From positions 39,814,165 through 39,878,164 of the forward strand of contig CM044868.1 of NCBI GenBank assembly GCA_024500155.1: a stretch of 64,000 nt of DNA, written 5' to 3'. A program made the position numbers and the translations under genes. This document shows positions 54,467 through 64,000 of this stretch, piece by piece. The notes beneath the pieces were generated by a model. The model saw only the letters and a program-made list of their open reading frames with translations. It ran no database searches and was not told where the DNA came from. The stretch's first letter is position 1; the number at the start of each line of letters is the position of its first letter. This DNA is from Chenopodium formosanum (lineage: Eukaryota; Streptophyta; Magnoliopsida; Caryophyllales; Amaranthaceae).

Positions 54467-54554
54467 TTTGTTTTTAGTTCTCTTTGTCAAAAAAAATAAA
54501 TAAATAAAAGAGAAAGGAGAAGCCTCCTTGCCTATAATTCCTCACTCTTTGAAT

Positions 54555-56110
54555 GTTTTTTTAATTTTTTTTTTATTATTTTTTTTACAAGAAATCCTAA
54601 TAAAGAAAATACACACAAAAAACTAGAAGGACCAGCTAAGCAATTGTCGACGACGAGCTTGAGTAGCCAACCAGTGAGCAGGGGCAACACACTGACGAGG
54701 AACCTTGCGAAGTTTGCAGATAAAGAACTGCAAGACAGAAAGCCAAATCTTGTGAAGCAACCAGTGGCAAGAAATATCTCCGTCACCACCATCTCGTAGA
54801 AGAGAAAAAAGATTCGAAAGACGACTAAAGCGTCGATGACCAGCAGCTCGAAGAGCCCACAAACATGCCCGTAACTCAAATTGAAGGGCCGAATAGGAGT
54901 GACAGGATCTCGAGCCACCTCCTAACACAGAATTTGAAAACACTTCCCTAAAAATCCAACATGTTCCTGCACTAAAATTCTGAGCATTCCAAGCCCCCAT
55001 AAACAAGAAGGCAAACATCAAAAGCAGAGGAAAACTAACCCTATAGATAGCATGAATCAGAATCTACTGAAGTAGTGAGAGATGAATCCCCTAACGAGCG
55101 AACAAGGGACCTGAACCCTTACGCTAAAACACTCCTAAAGATCCAACCTTGTATCAAATGGAAAATCGCGCCAGGAGACAACACTACTTGTCTAAAAATC
55201 TTGTGGTTACGCGCAATCCAGACTACCCAACAAAAGGATACAAAGGAGACCAAACCGTCCCAATTCCGAGAGGAAGGAAGCTTAGAGATTGTATCAACAA
55301 ACCAATCAATAAAAGGCTTCCCATGCAAAAGAGGAGAAGAAAAGGCAATCGGCGCACAAGCCCAAAGATGAGAAGTAAATGAACAATCATGGAATAGGTG
55401 GTCTGATGTTTCTCGTTCTTGGTAACAGAACACACAAGTTGGATCGATTGGAATCCCTCGAAGCTGCAGATTCCCAGAGAGAGGCAGAGCATTGTTAAGT
55501 AATTTCCAACAAAACACTAGAGCTTTGGCAGAAGAGGCAAACCCCATAAGTGTTTCCACCAAGAGGCCGAAATTGTACCCGAGACCCCAGAAGACATCGA
55601 ATGACTTAGCAACATTGAATAAGCACACTTAGCGGTGAAAGATCCAATCCTAGAAAACTTCAAATAGACGAAATCGTCCATCGGCTGAAGAGGGCGATCC
55701 AAAGCCATGATGCGAAGTGATGTAGAAGCATAAAAAAGCCGATGAACTTAGGTCGAATCCCACGCGTAAGAACGCGGATTAATAATAGAAGAAACATGTG
55801 TCGAAGGATCCGACACACCAGAACCATCAAGAAAAACAACATCCCCTTAGGATCCAATCATCCTTAAGTATCCGAACCTTAGAACCCGAACTAACCTTCC
55901 AAGCTATACCCCGATCAAGAGTGGATAGGCCCATTAAAAGGCTACGACAACCCCAAGAAGATCGAGGAATCGTCCGAGTCTTAAAAAACGAAGGGAAGGA
56001 TACTTAGCAGTAAGCAGCCTCAAAACCAAAAGTTGGGGATGTTGATGAATGCACAAACATTACCGAGCGAGAAGCGTAGAGTTAAAGCTTTCCAACTGAT
56101 GTAACCTAAA
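54555..56110 (-). mobile_element. Second LINE, 5'-truncated, opposite orientation
   Basis: Pol-side remnant on the minus strand. A poly-T run at 54555-54590 (the A tail) is followed by RNase H (54623-55021: GAWNAQNFSAG, FELRACLWALRA), the zf-RVT region (55119-55708: LVFCWKLLNNALPLSG, CVFCYQERETSDHLFHDC) and decayed RT-tail sequence up to about 56110. It is related to, but clearly diverged from, the neighbouring LINE. No confident target duplication was found. Confidence 0.8.
54623..55750 (-). pseudogene. LINE-2 ORF2 remnant (zf-RVT and RNase H)
   Basis: Three overlapping frames (55517-55708, 55119-55628, 54623-55021) are pieces of one broken ORF2 C-terminus. The zinc-binding CVFCYQERETSDHLFHDC and the RNase H ELRACLWALRAAG stretch are recognisable. 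The second catalytic half of RNase H (the TDCFQ equivalent) is decayed. Confidence 0.75.
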
Positions 56111-56114
56111 CCTC

Positions 56115-56459
56115 TCAGCTAGCACTGTCAAAACAGTTTGACAGTTCGGGTTCGGTTCGGTTTGAAATCGGTTTAAATGTATCGCGGGTCGGTTTCAGTT
56201 CAGTTTAAATAGTTATCGGTTCGATTTGGTTTCAGTTTATTCTTGAGCAGTTTTAAGTCGGTTCGGGTTGTAAATGGTTCGGGAAGTAAACAGTTCAGTA
56301 CATCCTGGTTGCGGTTTGTTAACGGTTTGGTGTAAACGGTTTTTACATCGGTTCAAACAGTTTTGGGTTGGAAACGGTTTCGTGTTAGAAACAGTTCGGT
56401 TCTTTTTCAGTTTACTTTATTTTGGTTCGGTTTGTTAACGGGTTCGCCTTTTATACGAT
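56115..56459. repeat. Degenerate GGTTCGGTTTG-type repeat
   Basis: Irregular repeats of CGGTTCGGTTT, ACGGTTTG and related words. No gene. The same type continues at 63520-64000 on the other side of element F, consistent with one tract split by that insertion. Confidence 0.65.
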
Positions 56460-56464
56460 TTAAC

Positions 56465-58185
56465 TGTAACACCCCCGATTTACTAACTTAAAATAAATAA
56501 GAATTAAAGGAAAAATAAACAACCTTTAAATAAAATTGCAGAAGCATACTCCTAAATCGGAGGTATTATTGCTATACTCCACAACCTGTCAAGTGTTAAG
56601 GCTTACAAATCCCAATAAATCTTGGTGAGCTATTTATAACTTTACAAACTCGTTATAGCATACTAATCGATCACTTGAGCTCCCTTTAGCTACGATCACT
56701 TGATCAAACCTGCTTATACAAACTTGACTGCTCACCATTAAGGACAAATTCCAAAATAGATCGTCGCAGGGCCACCATAAGAAAAAGACATGGCCGCAAA
56801 CATAAGTAACAAAACAAAATAACACACACGTCAGCAAGAAGCTGAGTAATCATCACATATCAGAATACAAAGAATAATATAATAATTAAAATTACTAGAT
56901 CAATTAAACGATGTAGTTCGAAACTACATTACACATAAACACCTCAAGAGTAAAATAACTCCCTACTCTAAAAATAACCTTTATCAAACTCAACCTCGAA
57001 TATTAATACAAACTTTTACTCAATTAACTCCTCTAACCAATAAGTGTGCCACGCTCTTTTTTTTATACCTAGCCTTGGACATGAGTAATATGAATAACAA
57101 ACCAACAAGTATAAAAACTTGAATACTCCCAATAACTAGAAAACACCTTGAACCAGACCACATACGGGCCAATTCCCACTGTAGGAGACCATAGAAAAAT
57201 AAATAATAAAGATTGTACCTCATTCTTAACTCATGATTATCATCTCCTTACCAACATGCCAAGGACTAAGGTCTATAACGCCGAGCCTCAAACCAAGAAT
57301 AAAATATAATTCTCAACCTTTTGATCTCATACATCGATCAAATAATCTTTAAATTGATAATAAATAGTATCTCAATAATGGCACGAGTTCCCAAATAACA
57401 TGACAATCCGATTCATAATATCTCAACTCTAAAAAAAAATACCTATAACCCAAATATAATCAAATCTCAACCCAAAAATAATACTCTGCATTAACAACTC
57501 TAAAACCTTGATAAAACAATACTCCCTATAACAACATTAAAAACCCTAAAATTAACACAATTTATATAATCAATAATACAACAATTAAATCATATATCAC
57601 GACATATTTAACAATATATACAATAATGGATCATATGAATAATAGATTTTATAAACTTATACATAATAATACAAATTATAAGACAATTTACTCCAATAAA
57701 AAAGTTCGTGTGATTACCTAGTAATTAAAGGGGCTCAAATAGGTTCTACACCTCCACTCACTTGCGGTAATTGTCTCATATACATGACACATACAACACC
57801 AATAAACTATGATGATAATTATAAAAAGAATGTCACTAGTATCCAAATTGTGCATGACAGTGATTGAAAAAAAAAACAATTCCATTAGTGCTCTTGCTAC
57901 CCAATATTCACACGCTAATCAAGATTGAGCTTCAACAACAAAATATGAAGGAGTACATCTAAAGGGCAACAAAAATAAACGGCAAGCGAAAACAGAAGCT
58001 ATGTGAAAGGTTTTATATAATTATAGCTTCTAGGGTTTAAAGATATATATACTAGTATATGATAAAATAAATAAACAGTCTGTTTAAGTTAAAATAAGAT
58101 TCATAAAACCAAAATACTCGTAAAATAATTTATTTTTTTTTAAAAAAAATTATTAGATAAGATCATGAAATATTCGGGTATTACA
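56465..58185 (-). repeat. Left (3') LTR F1 of element F
   Basis: 1,721 bp, TGTAATACCCGAATA at 58185 and GGGGGTGTTACA at 56465 on the minus strand. It is preceded by a polypurine tract (TAAGGAGGGTAGAT, 58186-58199). It shares TGTCAAGTGTTAAGGCTT-like and ATCGTCGCAGGG-like segments with F2. Confidence 0.75.
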
Positions 58186-58534
58186 ATCTACCCTCCTTAA
58201 AACAAGTTTCGTCCCGAAACTTAAAGTAGAAAAATAACTTACTTGTAAATTTGAGAGAAAGTAAAAACTAAACCAAACTTTTCTTTACAAATACATAGAT
58301 AGATTATTACATACTATCCCCCTTAAAAAGGAGTTCGTCCTCGAACTCAAAGTTAGCCACATAAAAAACACATAGCAAGCACAAGCATATAGAGAGAAAC
58401 ACTCTTAAAACGGCTTAGCCTATGTTAATTTTAGTCCTAACTCTTAATTAACAAGTTTATTCTTTAACAAAACGATGCTGGGATATGAAGATCCCTGCGT
58501 AAATCCCATGAGCACTTTGGCACTGATACCATTT
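58186..58534 (-). other. Residual internal region of element F: two polypurine tracts and tRNA-Met primer site
   Basis: Polypurine tracts at 58186-58199 and 58311-58330 (CCTTTTTAAGGGGGATAGTA on the minus strand), and a primer site at 58514-58531 (minus TGGTATCAGTGCCAAAGT, initiator tRNA-Met type) three bases from LTR F2. All coding sequence has been deleted between them. Confidence 0.75.
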
Positions 58535-61500
58535 TGTAACACCCCAATAATCTCTCTTTAAATCTGTGAGGACCCTAAACAATATTCAAGAGAATTACTG
58601 GTGTGCTACCGCCACATGTTCAAACGTTAAGGCTTTATCAGAAATTAGCAGCGGAAAAACTAACTCAATTATAAATAAGTTTCAAAACCAACAACCAAAA
58701 CCAAATTAAACCATACAAGTTGGAACCATTAAGGCCCTTATTCAAAACCCCACATTAGTAGTAAATAAATAAAACCAAAGTTTAAATAAATTCAAACTTA
58801 TGAAAAGAAATAAACTGCGAATAATAACCAACTCTCCACTCAAAATCCCACAACCCTAATGCGAATGCTGCGTGTGTAAGAACCTGTGGTTAATCTGCTC
58901 CCCAATATTACAAGTGTAAAAATTGGATCGTCACAGGGTCATTGAAAGGCGAAGGGCATGACAAAAGAAAGACACATACAAAAGCACCCAATCAGCAAAG
59001 CTGAGTACATATAAGCTGCGAAATAAATTAAGAAATCCCTAACATGCTACTAATAATCAAACATCATGAATCATTAAATTATAGACTCAACACACGACTC
59101 AACTATTTATATTACTAAGACTCCATTAACTAATAATAGGTATATCATTATTTTTAATCATTGGATTACGCAATAGACAAGGTTGTCCAACCCATGCTCC
59201 ATTTGGAACATCAATAAAAGAAAAACCCCATGCCTCCTTTCGGAAACATCAATAATAAACATCCAACGACCACGGACGCGACTCCGTGACCGTAATTAGT
59301 ATGAGATCTCACCTAACTCCTAGTTTTAAAAAAATAGAAATAGGAGACTCGTAGATCAGACGACCTCGAGAAAAGTGCACGGCTAATACCCCGTGTACCC
59401 CAACCCCTGATTGTCATTGCTCCAGATGTGCACCAATCCAGAGTTTTATTGCTCATCCATCTTGCACTTTACGTGATTTACAGGTTTAGACTTGGTGATG
59501 ACTCATATGCATAACAATACAAACATTCCAATAACAATTCAATCATGCAAGGCAAGTTTCCAATTTTAATTCTTGATTTATTAGTGACCAACAACATTTA
59601 TTATTTAATCCTTTAACTACCTCAGTGTATAGACACCTTGAGTGCATAAGGCACCCCACAAACTTAACCTCGTCATATAAGACTTAAATTTTTCCTTTAC
59701 TCATCCTGTTTGCATAATCATGAATGAGTAATAAATTAATCATTACACCAATCACATACCTTTGCCTCTAAGCGCACCTTGCATAATTAGAGCACAAATA
59801 ATTCTTGCAATATAAAATAGTGCACGTCATACGAAATTCACAATGTATAACCAAACAATTAACTCAGTCATCCCTATACATGATACTAAGTTCTGGATAC
59901 ATCCCTAAACATGCATATAAAGGCAAGGTTTCGTAACTCATACGTACCTTGAATAAACGAATTGGTATGCCACTTTACTATCTAGAAATCACCTTTAATA
60001 AACTCCACTCCTAAACCAAACAATAACATCTCGATCAATACCCAATCAATCAAATTTACAGCAATACTAAATTAAAAACCTTCAAAATCCAATTAATTAA
60101 CACTTTAAAACCTTCCTTTTAGTTAAAATTAAAGGCTTATATATAGTTCTTTAAATTTTCTTCATAAAAACCTTAAAATACACTCTTATACATGAAATAA
60201 CAGCAAATTTAAAGTTTAATAAAAATCTGAAAATTATTTAAAAACCCCTAATAATCTCCCTTTTTAATGGGTGATTAAACCCTCTTTATAAAACATCAAA
60301 AGTAGTACTTAGAAATTATTTCCAGCACTTTAGATTAAATAAAAACCCTTCAAAACTTTATCAACACATCAGTTTAATACTCAATGAAAAGTCTCCTAGG
60401 AAATAATCGAATCATTTCCTAAAAAACAACCAATAATTAATTTTACTAACCCAAGTAATTTCCAACAATTTAATATGATGAAAAAGCTCTTAAAACTTAA
60501 AAAAAACATATATTTATGCTTAATGAACTTTAAACATAATTAATTTTATTAATCAAACTCAAGGATAAAATTTTAAGCATAAAAAAACTTCGTTAAAAAT
60601 CAAAAACTGCCCGAAAACCATATTTAGAGGCTGAATTTGGCCACGAGAGGGTGGTGCTCACTACCATAGGTAGTGAGTCTCTCTTAAGACGTTGTTTTTA
60701 CATGGAAAACACTTTTTTTTTTTTTTTTTTATCAAAATCGGATGAGTTCATAACCTGATCGGGATTAAAACGGGATTAATATTAACGAACAGAAATCTAA
60801 AAATTAAAACACGAATTTACGTGTTCAAAATAATCTGGAATTAAGTTAAACTAATCAGTAGTTATAATCACTAGAATTTCGAAACATCATTACTATAAAA
60901 TCCTTAAATCAATTGTTCATAAAAACCCTAAAATCATGATTTTCAATAATTAAAAACCCTAGGTTATAAAATTTACAAAATTTAAAAATTATGACATTAA
61001 TAAAATCTGAAATTATAAAGTTTAATCATCAAAATACAATTTGATACTAATTAAATTAATTTGAAATAATAAAATTAAAACCCATAAATCAATAATTATA
61101 ATTACACAAATTAATAAAACAAAGGAGAAAGAAAATAAGACTAACCTTTTTATGTGAGAATTTTTTGGGGATTCATGGGGTATTTATAGGAGAGAATTGT
61201 AGGGTTGCAGGCGTCGTTCGAAGTGCGCCTATGTTAAAGCATGTGTGAATATGCTTGACACTCATAGGAAGTGGGAATTGACATAATACGATAAGGGACA
61301 GGGAAAGTAGGGAGCCGCCAACAAGTTTTTAAGGAACTTGTAAACCGTTCACGGATCATAAAAGGCAACCACGATAAAGGGACAACGATAGGCAACAACG
61401 ATTGACCCGTGAAGGTTACACCCATTCATAATCCATGAGATTACTAACTCCATATGGTTCGGAACCACGAAAGGAGGATCGGGGATGATGGTACGAAGTG

Positions 61501-63489
61501 AGTCATGGAGTCACATTCACCCGTATTGGCCTCTACTCGATTCTTATAGTAAAAATGATTCCTGCGATCTCAAAGGCATACAAAAAAAGATTCAATTTGC
61601 TCCAATCTATTATTAAGCTAAATTGGCTTAATATTAATGCAACACGTAATTCTAAAATATTTGTGATCACTTGAATAAACAAGATTAAAAAGGAACCTAA
61701 ACTGGTTGTCCAAATTATCTTATTAGGCGTAATTTTCAAATACATATTCCCTTTAAACATGCAATATAGTGATCATAAAAATAATAGAATAAACATTAAT
61801 ATTGGAAACAATTTAACAATAATAACATTAGTCAAATCAAATATAAAATAACCTAATCATGATACTAGCAATAAGAAAATAAAATAAGAGTAATTAAATT
61901 AATTAATTACTCACATTCCGCGCGTTCCTATAAAATTGCTACATCATGAATAAACTGTTAGTAACTTCAATAAAAATATAAATTAAATGGAAATTAAATT
62001 AAATTAAAAGTAGAGTTGATTTGGTCCAAACCCTCAGTTAATTCTACCTATCACGGCTTGGTTAAAGTATAGAACTTCAGGTATTGTATGGACTCCTTGG
62101 AGTGCTTAAAGGAAGAAATAGTGAAAGAATGGGGAGGCTAGTGTTTAGGCTAAAGAGGGAGAAGAGAATTAATTGATGATCAAGCTTGTTGATGATTGAA
62201 AAAGGGGTGATATGACCTCTATTTATAGGGAAAAAGAGGGTCGAAGAATCAAGAAAAGATCGAGTTCGAATCGGATTAAAACTCTTGTGATAGACAACAG
62301 TTTTTACGGTTTTTGTTTTTATCATATCTTTTGTTCCAAAAATTGAAATAAGATGAATAAGATATCGTTGGAAATCTCTTGAACTCTACTTTTTAATACA
62401 ATTAGAATCAGATTAAAATATTTTGTAGAACAAACGATATAGCCGAAATAGTGAGACGGTGTCAATTTTGGATAGAGTTTGACATTTTATTCATATCTTT
62501 TCCGTTATAGCTCGGAATTCATATTATAACATATCATTGGAAAGATAATTTCAAGGGCTATCCAACCATATAAAATTTGGATAAAAACTATGAGGCACGA
62601 AAATAATATCTGTCTATCTTTGAACGTCTTTCAATTCGGATAAAATTAGGACTTTCAAAAAGAAAAGTTTTATTCAATTTCAAATTCTTTTATCTTTTCT
62701 TTTCAAAAAGGATAATTAGGATCTTTTAGAAACTTATAGAAGTTTCTAATTAATCCTAATTGGTTTAGGAATGGGATTAAATAATTTGGACCCACCACAT
62801 GATCATTGAGTCGTAGGTAAGGTGGGCTTAGGTTTGGTTTGGGCTCAGTTTAATATTTTGGCCATAACTTACTCGTCATAACTCAGATTTGGGCTTATAA
62901 TATATCGTTGGAAAGCTCTTTTCGAACCCCATCCAAATATTCAATCATTGGACCCAGATTATGGACCAAAATAAACTGGATTAAACGTTTTTATAAAAAG
63001 GACACGAAATGAATGATTTTATAGGACACGAAATGAATTATTTTGGGTTTAAAGGCACGAAAAGAGGAAAATAAGTTATGGTTTGGGGAAATGGGCTAGA
63101 AATTGGTTTGGTTTATGAAATGTATTGGGAATGAACATGGATTTAAGCACTCCAAAGATTAAATACTCAACCCGACCAATAATGGCGGTGAAAGGCTGTT
63201 CATCATCAGGTTTGGTTTTGGGGAGACATTTTTAGGTGTCTACAAGGGTAAATAGGAAGATTGAGCCTCATAAAAATAATGGGTCAATTAAGTAAATAAA
63301 TGGGTTAGGCTTGTTTGATTGGACATAAATTGTAAAATAAAGGTGCATAAAATAATTTGTTCAAATAATTTTCGACACAGATTAATAATTTGAAACTTTT
63401 GAAATTAAGTTCCGGAAAATAACAAATAAATATTATAAATAACATAATATTTCATTTATAAAATATTTAAAAAAATACGGAGGATTACA
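58535..63489 (-). repeat. Right (5') LTR F2 of element F, split by solo LTR A3
   Basis: TGTAATCCTCCGTATT at 63489 and GGGGTGTTACA at 58535 on the minus strand. It is about 2,911 bp after removing the solo LTR and one AGGGT. A TATA box (minus TATAAATA) lies at 61181-61188, 13 bp from the solo LTR insertion. No gene inside. Confidence 0.75.
61206..63244 (-). repeat. Solo LTR A3 (A-type) in LTR F2, TSD AGGGT
   Basis: 2,039 bp. The minus strand starts TGTAGACACC and ends GCCTGCA. AGGGT occurs on both sides (61201-61205 and 63245-63249). Very similar to solo LTR A1 (10190-12213) in length and sequence; TATA box at 62220-62227. It lacks the CCGTGNCACGG array. Confidence 0.92.
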
Positions 63490-63494
63490 TTAAC

Positions 63495-64000
63495 ATTATT
63501 TGGATTAGTCACATTTCACGTTTACTAAATTATGGTTCAGAACGGTTTTTTATTTCAATAAGTCAGTTTTTAATCGGGTCGTTTGGATTCGGGCAGTTAA
63601 ACAATTTTGGTTTGAAATTTCATAGTTCTTGCTAACTAACCTTTTGCTGGTTAACGAGTTTTATATCAAGCCAAGACTTGATCACTTCATATTTAGACAT
63701 TAGGCATTATATTATATATACAAATTCTCATCGATTTTAAAAATACATATCATGTTATTTTCAAGTTTAGTCATACTGATGTTACTAGTTTATTACGAAG
63801 TAACGTAGATTATAAAAGTTTAGTGTATTAATGAATTATTATTGTTTTACTATCACATTATTAGTTGTTTCTTATTCAATCATTTAGTTGATGTGTCATA
63901 ATCATGATTTGATGAGTTATTGTGAGATCGAAATTGCAGTTTGATTTATAGATAGTTCGGTTTATAAATGATTCGGTGCAAACGGGTTGCAGTTTTCTAA
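63495..64000. other. AT-rich flank with GGTTCGG-type words, no gene
   Basis: No reading frame of note. Words such as CAGAACGGTTTT, ATCGGGTCGTTTGG and GATAGTTCGGTT recall 56115-56459, suggesting this is the continuation of the sequence into which element F inserted. Confidence 0.5.

Larger units (their letters stand above)
48046..54505 (+). mobile_element. Full-length L1-type LINE, 13-bp TSD
   Basis: 6,460 bp: short 5' region, ORF1, ORF2, and an A-rich tail (CAAAAAAAATAAATAAAT). AAAAGAGAAAGGA occurs at 48033-48045 and 54506-54518, a perfect 13-bp target duplication that fixes both ends. ORF2 has endonuclease, RT, zf-RVT and RNase H, as in plant L1 elements with a C-terminal RNase H. It is inactive through stops and frameshifts. 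Confidence 0.92.
56465..63489 (-). mobile_element. Element F: internally deleted LTR element with two unlike LTRs, TSD TTAAC
   Basis: Minus-strand order: right LTR F2 (63489-58535), primer site, 349 bp of internal sequence, polypurine tract, left LTR F1 (58185-56465). TTAAC lies on both outer flanks (56460-56464 and 63490-63494). No coding sequence remains. The CGAGGACGAACTCC and GTTTCGGGACGAAAC stretches before the polypurine tracts are typical, from memory, of Tekay/Del chromoviruses. F1 and F2 share only their R/U5-side homology. Confidence 0.7.

Overview
The window is nuclear DNA of a flowering plant, most likely a eudicot. It is AT-rich, holds one intron-bearing housekeeping-type gene, and is otherwise almost entirely nested transposable elements. 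The species cannot be read from the sequence. Layout, left to right. 1-7689: element B, a minus-strand Ty3/gypsy Tat-type element (5' LTR, tRNA-Arg-type primer site, leader, decayed gag), running off the left edge. 7690-20932: element A, a second minus-strand Tat element with gag, protease, RT, RNase H, a second archaeal-type RNase H and the start of integrase. It is cut by B, by a solo LTR inside pol, and by a solo Athila-type LTR inside its own 5' LTR. 20933-29605: element C, a minus-strand Athila-like element with a tRNA-Asp primer site, gag-like ORFs and no pol, carrying a solo B-type LTR. 29606-30637: remnants of two older LTRs. 30638 to about 36403: a CACTA-like DNA element with a second CACTA element inside. 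36404-39343: 5' end of Athila-like element D, whose LTR carries a MITE. 39344-40800: degenerate repeats, a short SINE-like insertion and a 500-bp inverted-repeat element. 40803-47697: a seven-exon gene for a plastid-targeted atypical SDR. 48046-54505: a full-length but mutated L1-type LINE with a 13-bp target duplication. 54555-56110: a second, 5'-truncated LINE in the opposite direction. 56465-63489: an internally deleted LTR element F with a third solo A-type LTR in its promoter. The rest is degenerate GGTTCGG-type sequence. The four solo LTRs (10190-12213, 17957-20490, 24916-26789, 61206-63244) each have a perfect 5-bp target duplication (CTAAG, GTTTC, ATACT, AGGGT). Boundaries give an insertion order: B is younger than A, A than C, C than LTR E, and E than the B-like LTR fragment at 30538. 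The most unusual signal is not a gene. Four distinct LTR types (A, B, C, D) carry GC-rich arrays of short inverted-repeat words upstream of the LTR TATA box, and A and B carry them again in the untranslated leader. The word differs completely between families (CCGTGNCACGG, TGGCGCCA with TGGCGCCAGGCGCCA, GCGCCCGCGG, TGGTTCGNNCGAACCA). The spacing is close to two helical turns in each: 20 bp in A, 19-20 in B, 21-22 in D, and multiples of about 11 in C. In A and B the array ends exactly 62 bp from the TATA box. This looks like a phased binding-site lattice whose position and phase are kept while its sequence is replaced; that function is inference.
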